Shown here piece by piece: positions 1 to 5,515 of a DNA stretch of 6,474 bases. The DNA comes from an uncultured Thermoproteales archaeon (GTDB lineage: Archaea; Thermoproteota; Thermoprotei; Thermoproteales; Thermoproteaceae), in contig CAMLLK010000057.1 of assembly GCA_946480885.1 (NCBI GenBank), positions 1-6,474 on the forward strand. The letters run 5' to 3'. The stretch's first letter is position 1, and every line of letters starts with the position of its first letter. A program made the position numbers and the translations under genes. The notes beneath the pieces are model-generated. The model worked only from the letters and a program-made list of their open reading frames with translations, was not told the DNA's origin and searched no databases.

Positions 1-112
1 GGGAGGGCACTCTTTTAAAAACGTCTATAGACACGACGTATCTCCCCCCCTCTTCTACAACGCGGGCAATGGGCTCGCCCCTTTCGTCAAAAAAGACTTT
101 TGAAATAGGCAC
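1..112 (-). CDS. Partial hypothetical protein, 5' end only
   Basis: An open frame of 37 codons starts at a GTG (110-112) and runs off the left edge without a stop. The encoded N-terminus begins (M)PISKVFFDERGEPIARVV, followed by EEGGRYVVSIDVFKRVPS. The frame is supported by a TATA-like TTTTTAAA 21-28 nt before the GTG, the same geometry as the other genes here. An in-frame TAA at 134-136 lies only seven codons upstream, and no other start codon lies between. The mixed charged and beta-type composition looks like a real protein, but I do not recognise the family and assign no function. A run of seven C (44-50) inside the frame is a possible indel site. The gene lies 28 bp downstream of the surface protein gene on the same strand, so read-through transcription is also possible. 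Confidence 0.5.
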   Translation of the reverse strand, partial: MPISKVFFDERGEPIARVVEEGGRYVVSIDVFKRVPS

Positions 113-132
113 GTGGGTAAAAACTAGAGTGG

Positions 133-140
133 TTTAAAAA
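133..140 (-). promoter_or_regulatory. TATA box of the partial gene at the left edge
   Basis: On the minus strand the sequence reads TTTTTAAA at -28 to -21 relative to the GTG at 112. That spacing puts transcription initiation at or next to the start codon, so the mRNA would be leaderless. The element lies directly after the TAA stop of the surface protein gene (141-143), so its T-tract could also serve as that gene's terminator. Inferred from sequence and spacing only. Confidence 0.45.
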
Positions 141-2018
141 TTAGATTTGTTCAACCTCAGCCACAGGCTCTCTTCTCCTAGCTAAGGCGAAGTAGAGGCC
201 AGCGGCAGATATACCGCCTATCGCCGCCAATGCGTCAAGTGTTGTTATGGGGACGTCGCCTACCATGGCCACTACAGAGGTCTTAACTATCTTCTCAGTG
301 TCTCCAGACACTTCTATAGTCTCTGTGGTTTTTACTCTACCGCCGATATTGACGTGTACTTTATAGACACCGGTTAATACGTCTTGGAAGACCACGGCTC
401 CCGTGGCGTCTGTCTTACCTACGGCTGGGAACCCTTCGAGAGTCACAGTGGCGTCTCCAATGGGCTGGTTCAACGCCCCCACTACCACTACTCTGACTCT
501 ATATATGCCGAGAGTGACTGGAGGCGGAGAGGCGATTAATGAGTTCACTTGTACTTGCGCCGCCTTCACGCCTTTGTAACTTATGTCTACCACAAACGGC
601 TCTGGTCTATAGACTCTAACTTCGACGTAGCCGACGCTTGCCGACGCCTCGAATTTATCTGCCGCCGCTGACAACTGGCCTACTGGTCTACCTCTCGTGT
701 CGACCACAGGTATCCTAACGGGCGTCCATCTGATTAAAAACACATATACGCCGGCCTCTTTGGTATCTCCAATTTGAGCTATGATATATGCTTGACGTCC
801 GTCGGGTGATATAGACGCCGATCTGAGACCGCCGCCCCAGACTAATCTCACATCAGTGGCGTTTGATATAACGGCGTTACCTGGCGTCTTAATCGACACT
901 ATCCTAGCTATTTCTGGGAGTTGCATCACTATTGCAGTCCACTGGCCATCTGCCAAGTCTGCATCTGTTACGTTGACTAGAGCTCTGTCAGGCAGCCATT
1001 TCACAACGGCCTCTTTATACACTAGAGGTATGTATATCAAACTCACTGTCGAGGAGAGTGTAGAGACTACTCTAAAACTTTCGCCATAGACGAGCGCTAT
1101 TTTATACCTAATGTTGAAATTCCACACCGGCGGAACTAAGTAAGACACACTCCTCACGATTATGTTCTGGTTCACGTCAGTCACAACGTCCACTAGACCC
1201 CCCTCGATTGTTATATCTCCCGTGGCCTCTCTGCCTATTATATTAGCGTCACCCGTATACGCAAAGACTACGTAGCCCAACAACCTCCAGCCTTGTGGAA
1301 CTCCCACCTCTGCCCCACTCACTACAAACTCGCCGTTGGGAGAGACAGTGGCAGTTTGTTTTGCCAAACTCTTTACCAACATAGCCGCGGGCATGGAGGG
1401 ACCCGGCGCCACTAGGACTTTGTACCTACCTGGGGCGTTTATTTCAACGACCTTAGGCTCTACTCTATACACAGCGGCTGGAGTCCCGTCGGGCTTCTCA
1501 ACTGCCTTAATTACAAAAGGAGCGTACGGCTCTATAGTAATTCTAGCCATCGCCTGAAAGCCTCTCGGTAGGTTGGACTCCGGCGTGTTTACTTCAATTA
1601 CTGAATCTCCATTGAGCGGTATGTACGACGCCTTTGTGTACATGTATGTTATTCTCATCCTGACCTCAATTTGTTCTCTGGCGGTGTTTACAAGAATTAC
1701 TCTCGACGCGTCGGGGCCTATGTACACTACAGAGACAAAGCCGTTTTGATCAAAGGTCTTACTAACTTGGCCGTCTGCCCCAATTTCAAGAGATGGGTAG
1801 GCGCCTAGGAGTTCAATCTTCATGCCAGTGTATATATACCCCTGGCCAGGCGTTACAGAAGGCCTTGCAAGAGTGGCCACGCCAGCGCCTTGGATTTTTA
1901 ACGTAGTCTCCTCTATTTTATAAGCTATATGTTCTAGTTTAGCATATGGGGGAATTACTACCGTTGTTGCTAAGATCAACGCCGCCAGCCCTAGGGTTAG
2001 TATTAAAATCTTTGACAT
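141..2018 (-). CDS. Secreted, C-terminally membrane-anchored surface protein with Ig-like/carboxypeptidase-regulatory-like domain
   Basis: 625 residues without any cysteine. Residues 3-22 are a hydrophobic Sec-type signal or anchor segment after a short MSK n-region. Residues about 590-612 form a second hydrophobic helix followed by an ARRRE positive stop and a short acidic tail, giving a type I topology with the bulk outside the cell. The body is rich in Val, Thr, Tyr and Gly, as expected of stacked beta-sandwich domains. Residues about 504-585 (from GIYRVRVVVVG, through QPIGDATVTLEG and KTDATGAVVFQDV) have the pattern of a carboxypeptidase-regulatory-like or Cna-B-like fold. A similar G-R-P-V-G turn at 442-447 suggests another such module before it. 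N-glycosylation sequons occur at about N349 (NVT) and N386 (NAT). I do not recognise the N-terminal 440 residues. It could be an S-layer-associated, adhesion or binding protein; no catalytic motif is visible. The ATG at 2018 is supported by a TATA box at -26. It follows the por operon on the same strand but has its own promoter, so a functional link to POR is not implied. Confidence 0.85.
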   Translation of the reverse strand: MSKILILTLGLAALILATTVVIPPYAKLEHIAYKIEETTLKIQGAGVATLARPSVTPGQGYIYTGMKIELLGAYPSLEIGADGQVSKTFDQNGFVSVVYIGPDASRVILVNTAREQIEVRMRITYMYTKASYIPLNGDSVIEVNTPESNLPRGFQAMARITIEPYAPFVIKAVEKPDGTPAAVYRVEPKVVEINAPGRYKVLVAPGPSMPAAMLVKSLAKQTATVSPNGEFVVSGAEVGVPQGWRLLGYVVFAYTGDANIIGREATGDITIEGGLVDVVTDVNQNIIVRSVSYLVPPVWNFNIRYKIALVYGESFRVVSTLSSTVSLIYIPLVYKEAVVKWLPDRALVNVTDADLADGQWTAIVMQLPEIARIVSIKTPGNAVISNATDVRLVWGGGLRSASISPDGRQAYIIAQIGDTKEAGVYVFLIRWTPVRIPVVDTRGRPVGQLSAAADKFEASASVGYVEVRVYRPEPFVVDISYKGVKAAQVQVNSLIASPPPVTLGIYRVRVVVVGALNQPIGDATVTLEGFPAVGKTDATGAVVFQDVLTGVYKVHVNIGGRVKTTETIEVSGDTEKIVKTSVVAMVGDVPITTLDALAAIGGISAAGLYFALARRREPVAEVEQI

Positions 2019-2036
2019 AAATCTATGCCGCGCTCA

Positions 2037-2044
2037 TTATTTAA
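2037..2044 (-). promoter_or_regulatory. TATA box of the surface protein gene
   Basis: The minus strand reads TTAAATAA at -26 to -19 from the ATG at 2018, identical in sequence to the TATA box of porG. The distance implies a start site within a few bases of the ATG and so a leaderless transcript. No Shine-Dalgarno sequence lies between the TATA box and the ATG, which agrees with this. Confidence 0.6.
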
Positions 2045-2055
2045 GATCATCGTGT

Positions 2056-2066
2056 AGACACTGTCT
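2056..2066. promoter_or_regulatory. Palindrome upstream of the surface gene promoter
   Basis: AGACA-C-TGTCT is a perfect odd-centred palindrome, 12 bp upstream of the surface gene TATA box. It could be an operator, an activator site, or part of the por 3' end. It is short and only one copy is present, so the role is speculative. Confidence 0.25.
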
Positions 2067-2070
2067 CAAA

Positions 2071-2085
2071 TTAGTAAAATACTAA
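2071..2085 (-). terminator. Weak hairpin and T-rich end of the por operon
   Basis: The minus strand after the porB stop reads TTAGTA-TTT-TACTAA, a 6-bp A/T-only inverted repeat with a 3-nt loop in a T-rich stretch 18 bp after the stop codon. Archaeal termination relies mainly on T-tracts, so this is a plausible end point for the por transcript. The stem is thermally weak for a hyperthermophile and may be incidental. Confidence 0.3.
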
Positions 2086-2102
2086 AGTAATATGTAGATA
2101 GT

Positions 2103-3047
2103 TTATATTTGACTTAATTTCGCTAAGTATTCCCAATACGCGTCTAGTTCCTTTTCCAATTCTAAAATCTCTTCTTCTGACATGTGTGAAAACCTCCCCT
2201 GTAGTCTCATATATTCTCTAAGCGGTTTTCTCTTCGATTTGTCTACGTGGACATTACTCGGCGGGTTAAGTCTCAACTTGCCGTGGTCCCATTCATACAG
2301 TGGGAAGTAGCCAGTCTCCACTGCCAGTCTAGCCACTTCAATTGTCTTATTCTCTGGGTAGCGCCAACCTGGCACACAGGGGGCAAAAATATGTAGAAAT
2401 GTGGGGCCCTCTTCTGTATACTCAAGAGCCGTCTTTATTTTATTCACCATGTCTAAGATATAGGCTATGCTAGCCGTAGCTGCGTAGGGAATTCTATGGG
2501 CCATCACAATGCCCATTATGTCTTTTTTCCACTGTATCTTTCCCCTCGCCGCCGTCCCTACTGGAGTAGTCGTAGTCCAGGCGTATTTCGGCGTAGAGCC
2601 GCTTCTCTGTATGCCCGTGTTCATATACGCCTCGTTGTCGTAGAGTATATACAACACCCCATGTCTCCTCTCTAACATGCCGCTGAGAGCTTGTAGACCT
2701 ATGTCGTATGTGCCGCCGTCTCCAGCTATGACCACTACTTTAGTGTCTCCAGCCTCCCAAAGGCCTTTTCTCCTTAGCGCCTTTATGGCGGCCTCCACTC
2801 CAGAGGCCACTGCAGCTGAGTTCTCAAACGCCACGTGGATGTAGGGGTGCATCCACGCAGTCTCGGGATATGGCGTCGTGGTGACTTCTACACAGCCCGT
2901 GGCGTTGGCAATCACAGCGTTTGGACCTACGGCCTTAGTGATCCACCTCATAGCCACCGCGGCGCCGCAGCCTGCACACATCCTATGGCCGGGGGCGAAT
3001 AATTCCTCCCGAGGGAGGTCTCTCAAAGTTTTGTAATAGATCTTCAT
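2103..3047 (-). CDS. porB: Pyruvate/2-oxoacid:ferredoxin oxidoreductase, beta subunit
   Basis: 314 residues, the usual length for the archaeal beta subunit. It binds thiamine diphosphate (TPP) and the proximal [4Fe-4S] cluster, and with alpha catalyses pyruvate + CoA to acetyl-CoA + CO2 with ferredoxin reduction in the cytoplasm. The TPP/Mg motif is visible as GDGGTYDIG (109-117), ending at N138 in YDNEAY. The four family cluster cysteines are present: C24 and C27 in MCAGCG, C52 in TGCVEV and C224 in APCVPGW. No other cysteine occurs. The ATG overlaps the porA stop as ATGA, and a Shine-Dalgarno-like GGTGAG (3051-3056) lies 3 nt before it, the only clear one in the operon. It is the last gene of porGDAB. 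Substrate choice (pyruvate versus branched-chain 2-oxoacids) cannot be fixed from sequence alone; pyruvate is the most likely. Confidence 0.95.
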   Translation of the reverse strand: MKIYYKTLRDLPREELFAPGHRMCAGCGAAVAMRWITKAVGPNAVIANATGCVEVTTTPYPETAWMHPYIHVAFENSAAVASGVEAAIKALRRKGLWEAGDTKVVVIAGDGGTYDIGLQALSGMLERRHGVLYILYDNEAYMNTGIQRSGSTPKYAWTTTTPVGTAARGKIQWKKDIMGIVMAHRIPYAATASIAYILDMVNKIKTALEYTEEGPTFLHIFAPCVPGWRYPENKTIEVARLAVETGYFPLYEWDHGKLRLNPPSNVHVDKSKRKPLREYMRLQGRFSHMSEEEILELEKELDAYWEYLAKLSQI

Positions 3048-4225
3048 ACCCTCACCCCCATGAACACCACCTCTCTCCTAGGACTCTCTCTCAACATCTG
3101 GAATATTTTATATATATCTTCTACGTAGATAGTCCTCTGGCCGATGCCGTGTATTATATTCATCCCCGGCGTGTTTAGTCCATGTAGATACATAGCCACA
3201 GCTATGTCTTTATATAAAGGCCCCTCCGCGGGGCTGCCGTACATAATCGCTCTGTCTAACACGGCGAATGCCTTGACCCCGGCCAAAGTCTTCACTACGT
3301 CTTCTGTGGGGAACGGCCTGTAGAGTCTTATCCTCAAAACCCCGGCGGCTATGCCCCTCTCTCTCGCCATGTCGACAGCCGCTCTGGCGTTGCCGTAGGA
3401 GACGCCTCCGTAGGTCACTACTACGTAGTCAGCGTCTTCCACGCGGTATCCCTCCACTACGCCGTATCCACGGCCGAATTTAGATCTGTATTCACTATCT
3501 ACCTCTCTCACAGCCTTATAGGCCTCTTTCATAGCCTCTACTTGTTGATATTTAAATTCATAGTACCAATCGGGAGAGGTCAAGGGGCCTAGAGTCACCG
3601 GTCTGCGGGGGTCTAGGACATGTGGAATTTTTCTACGTGGTAGAAACCTCCTCACATCTTCTTCGTCATTCAGCTCTACTGGCTCAAGAGTGTGGCTCAT
3701 TAAAAAGCCGTCGTAGGCAACCATCACTGGGAGGTAGATAGATTCAGCCACTCTATAGGCTTGTATGAGGGAGTCGTACACCTCTTGTGCAGAAGCGGCT
3801 ATGTAAATTACCCAGCCTGTGTCTCTTGCGTTCATTAAGTCGCTGTAGTCGTTGTGTATACTTATGGGAGCGGAGACTGCCCTCGTGGGCAGAGCCATGA
3901 CTATAGGTAACCTCAGCCCACTGGCTATGTGGAGGACTTCGTGGGCTAGCTCTAGCCCTTGGCTCGACGTGGCTGTAAATACTCTGGCGCCAGCCGCGGC
4001 GGCGCCTACAACTGCAGAGAGTGCAGAATGTTCAGACTCGACGTGTATCAACTCTGCGTTTAACTCGCCGTTGGATACAAACTCCGATAGTTTCTCCACT
4101 ATGGTGGTCTGGGGGGTGATGGGGTACACCGCTATTACGTCTACATCGGCGGCTTTTACTGCATACGCCGCTGCGTAGTTGCTAGTCAACGCCTCTTTTA
4201 ATTTTGCTCTCTGTATCTGTATCAT
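3044..4225 (-). CDS. porA: Pyruvate/2-oxoacid:ferredoxin oxidoreductase, alpha subunit
   Basis: 393 residues from the ATG at 4223-4225. The subunit forms the 2-oxoacid- and TPP-pyrimidine-side domains paired with PorB. Family signatures are YPITPQTTIVEKL (34-46), the VESEHSAL segment (62-69) and TATSSQGLELAHE (84-96). A middle linker PLTSPDWYYEFKYQQVEAM and a C-terminal GIGQR near the GGR position of other PorA proteins are also typical. No cysteine is present, as expected for alpha. A longer frame begins at an ATG at 4274-4276, but the extra 17 residues (MRQRVSHKGYRNGARDA) lie wholly inside porD, while the chosen ATG forms the same ATGA overlap (4222-4225) seen at the other two por junctions. 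Translation is therefore probably coupled to porD. Only a weak GGTG lies upstream, with no strong ribosome site. Confidence 0.93.
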   Translation of the reverse strand: MIQIQRAKLKEALTSNYAAAYAVKAADVDVIAVYPITPQTTIVEKLSEFVSNGELNAELIHVESEHSALSAVVGAAAAGARVFTATSSQGLELAHEVLHIASGLRLPIVMALPTRAVSAPISIHNDYSDLMNARDTGWVIYIAASAQEVYDSLIQAYRVAESIYLPVMVAYDGFLMSHTLEPVELNDEEDVRRFLPRRKIPHVLDPRRPVTLGPLTSPDWYYEFKYQQVEAMKEAYKAVREVDSEYRSKFGRGYGVVEGYRVEDADYVVVTYGGVSYGNARAAVDMARERGIAAGVLRIRLYRPFPTEDVVKTLAGVKAFAVLDRAIMYGSPAEGPLYKDIAVAMYLHGLNTPGMNIIHGIGQRTIYVEDIYKIFQMLRESPRREVVFMGVRV

Positions 4226-4533
4226 GGCGTCTCTGGCACCATTTCTATAGCCTTTGTGGGACACTCGTTGGCGCATATGCCACAGCCTTTACAGTAGTCG
4301 TAGTCTATTTCGTACTTAACATCGTAGGTCCTACCCCCCACTTTGTAGACCCCCCTCTTTTCTATTATCGTCCCCTCTGGGCAGTAGATCCAACATAATT
4401 GACACCTAACACATCTCTCGTCGTGTATTACAGGCCTCAACGTCCTCCATCCCGCTGTTAAATTACGTCTAGTAGAACCTGGCTCCGTCACGGCGGCGCC
4501 TATGGGCAGTTGGTTATACTTCGGCAAAGTCAT
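4222..4533 (-). CDS. porD: Pyruvate/2-oxoacid:ferredoxin oxidoreductase, delta subunit (2[4Fe-4S] ferredoxin-like)
   Basis: 103 residues. It carries the two [4Fe-4S] clusters that pass electrons from the PorB cluster to external ferredoxin. The first ligand set is C41, C44, C47 and C51 (CVRCQLCWIYCPEG). The second is C81, C84, C87 and C91 (CKGCGICANECPTKAIEM). All eight ligands are intact. The N-terminal TAGWRTLRPVI segment (26-36) is the conserved lead-in of PorD proteins and separates this from an ordinary ferredoxin. The ATG (4531-4533) overlaps the porG stop and the TGA (4222-4224) overlaps the porA start, both as ATGA, so equimolar synthesis by translational coupling is likely. Confidence 0.95.
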   Translation of the reverse strand: MTLPKYNQLPIGAAVTEPGSTRRNLTAGWRTLRPVIHDERCVRCQLCWIYCPEGTIIEKRGVYKVGGRTYDVKYEIDYDYCKGCGICANECPTKAIEMVPETP

Positions 4534-5057
4534 AGCTCTCTAGTCTCTCTATACGCCTCTTGTACAAGCCTTAGGTTGACTTCGTACAACTTGCCGGTGA
4601 AGTACTTCCCCAGGGCTTTGGCCACAGAGTCGAGGCTTACGACATGTGTGGCTTTCACCACGGCGCCTATAAGCGCTGTGTTTACTATAGGCCTCCCTAA
4701 GATTTTCATAGACAGAGAAGTGGCGTCTACATAATAAGTCTTTAAATGCGTCTTATAGAGGCCGTTTATGACTAAGACCGTGGTCTCTTTAGAGCCGTCT
4801 AGTAGATTCTCTGCTTTGAATAGAGACTGGTCCGCCACTACTATTACATCAGGCCTCATTATAGGCTCTCTAATATATATCGGGCTCTCTGAGATGCGGA
4901 GATATGACCTCACAGGAGCGCCTCTACGCTCTGGGCCGAACTCGGGAAACGCCTGGGCGTATCTCCCCTCTATTATAGCAGCCGTGGCTAATACTTGAGC
5001 CGCAGTGACTATGCCCTGTCCACCTCTGCCATGGAGCCGAATCTCAAATAGACCCAT
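4530..5057 (-). CDS. porG: Pyruvate/2-oxoacid:ferredoxin oxidoreductase, gamma subunit
   Basis: 175 residues, the normal size for the gamma subunit, which supplies the CoA-handling domain of the four-subunit enzyme. The signatures are LHGRGGQGIVTAAQ (8-21) and AFPEFGPERRGAPVR (36-50), both diagnostic of the PorG/VorC/KorC family. The rest is an alternating alpha/beta Rossmann-like fold with VIVVADQSL in the middle. There are no cysteines. It is the first gene of the operon. Its ATG has no Shine-Dalgarno sequence but has a TATA box at -27 to -20, so the operon mRNA probably begins at this start codon. The stop overlaps porD as ATGA. Confidence 0.94.
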   Translation of the reverse strand: MGLFEIRLHGRGGQGIVTAAQVLATAAIIEGRYAQAFPEFGPERRGAPVRSYLRISESPIYIREPIMRPDVIVVADQSLFKAENLLDGSKETTVLVINGLYKTHLKTYYVDATSLSMKILGRPIVNTALIGAVVKATHVVSLDSVAKALGKYFTGKLYEVNLRLVQEAYRETREL

Positions 5058-5061
5058 GTAG

Positions 5062-5073
5062 TAGATATATCTA
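5062..5073. repeat. 12-bp perfect palindrome before porG
   Basis: TAGATATATCTA lies between the porG TATA box and its ATG, at -5 to -16. A repressor bound here would block transcription initiation. It is pure A/T apart from two G:C pairs, so chance occurrence in this AT-rich spacer is quite possible. Confidence 0.25.
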
Positions 5074-5076
5074 TTA

Positions 5077-5084
5077 TTATTTAA
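5077..5084 (-). promoter_or_regulatory. TATA box of the porGDAB operon
   Basis: The minus strand reads TTAAATAA at -27 to -20 from the porG ATG, preceded by AAGG where a TFB recognition element would lie. This spacing predicts a leaderless operon mRNA. The same 9 bases, including the preceding G, recur inverted on the plus strand at 5106-5114. Confidence 0.6.
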
Positions 5085-5114
5085 CCTTATCTATCTCGCC
5101 ACACCGTTAAATAA
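5077..5114. repeat. Inverted repeat containing the porG TATA box
   Basis: TTATTTAAC (5077-5085) and GTTAAATAA (5106-5114) are perfect 9-bp inverted copies with a 20-bp spacer. The left arm contains the porG TATA box. The right arm is a TATA-like element facing the NifX-like gene. It could be a dimeric regulator site or an alternative promoter for the divergent gene. The A/T richness weakens the case. Confidence 0.35.
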
Positions 5115-5137
5115 GTTTTAACAAATTAGTGAAAAAT

Positions 5138-5145
5138 TTTAAATA
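5138..5145 (+). promoter_or_regulatory. TATA box of the NifX-like gene
   Basis: TTTAAATA lies at -27 to -20 from the ATG at 5165, with A-rich GAAAAA just before it as a possible TFB recognition element. The distance matches that of porG on the other strand, so both divergent transcripts are probably leaderless. Confidence 0.6.
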
Positions 5146-5164
5146 GATAAAACGACGTGGTGTC

Positions 5165-5515
5165 ATGCGTATATTAATTCCCGTAGACAAAGCCGCCGGG
5201 CTAGATTCCCCAGTCTCTGACGAATTTGGCAGAGCTCCATATTTCCTAATCTACGACGGAGGGAGAGTTGAAATTTATCGAAATGAAGAAGTAGTGAAGG
5301 GAGTTAGGCATAGGTGGGAGGAGATTCTACAACTCAAACCCGACGTGGTTATAACTAGAGAAATCGGCAGGCCGGCATACCACGCCTTTAGAGGACTTGG
5401 CATCTCTATATATTTAGCAGAGGGCAACACTGTGAGAGAAGTAATTGAAAAATTTGAAAAGAGACAACTCAAAGAGTTTCCCCCAGATCTAGTACACGAG
5501 CCTAGACACCACTAA
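5165..5515 (+). CDS. NifX/NifB-type domain protein (dinitrogenase iron-molybdenum cofactor biosynthesis family)
   Basis: 116 residues matching the small single-domain NifX-like family: N-terminal MRILIPVD, then SPVSDEFGRAPYFLIYD (15-31), a central KPDVVITREIG (58-68) and GLGISIYLAEGNTVREVIE (78-95). In nitrogen fixers, relatives carry FeMo-cofactor precursors. In non-diazotrophic archaea, stand-alone members are common and of unknown function, with cluster or metal-cofactor binding usually suspected. There is no cysteine. The tail ends HEPRHH, a histidine cluster that could bind metal. It is transcribed divergently from porG and converges on the GAPOR gene, overlapping that gene's 3' end by 14 bp. 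Given the neighbour, a role in tungstopterin or Fe-S supply is an attractive but unproven inference. No nif genes are visible, so a nitrogenase role is unlikely. Confidence 0.85.
   Translation: MRILIPVDKAAGLDSPVSDEFGRAPYFLIYDGGRVEIYRNEEVVKGVRHRWEEILQLKPDVVITREIGRPAYHAFRGLGISIYLAEGNTVREVIEKFEKRQLKEFPPDLVHEPRHH

Noticed and set aside
856..1557. Plus-strand frames of 73-77 codons within the surface protein gene
   Set aside because: They are antisense shadows of a long coherent coding region, with no promoter and no recognisable protein character.
2019..2102. Possible C/D box small RNA in the por/surface spacer (GATGAT near 2045-2050 on the minus strand)
   Set aside because: The box C match is incomplete and no suitably spaced D box was found.
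4226..4276. 17-residue N-terminal extension of porA from the ATG at 4274-4276
   Set aside because: It lies entirely inside porD, is basic and low in family-like character, and the ATG at 4223-4225 gives the ATGA overlap seen at the other por junctions.
3852..4998. Plus-strand frames of 64-108 codons opposite the por genes
   Set aside because: They are fully antisense to conserved PorA, PorD and PorG motifs; their composition reflects the complementary strand.
5275..5472. Minus-strand 65-codon frame within the NifX-like gene
   Set aside because: It is the shadow of a recognised family on the plus strand.
5165..5515. Evidence of nitrogen fixation from the NifX-type protein
   Set aside because: The family is widespread as stand-alone genes in organisms without nitrogenase, and no other nif gene is visible.
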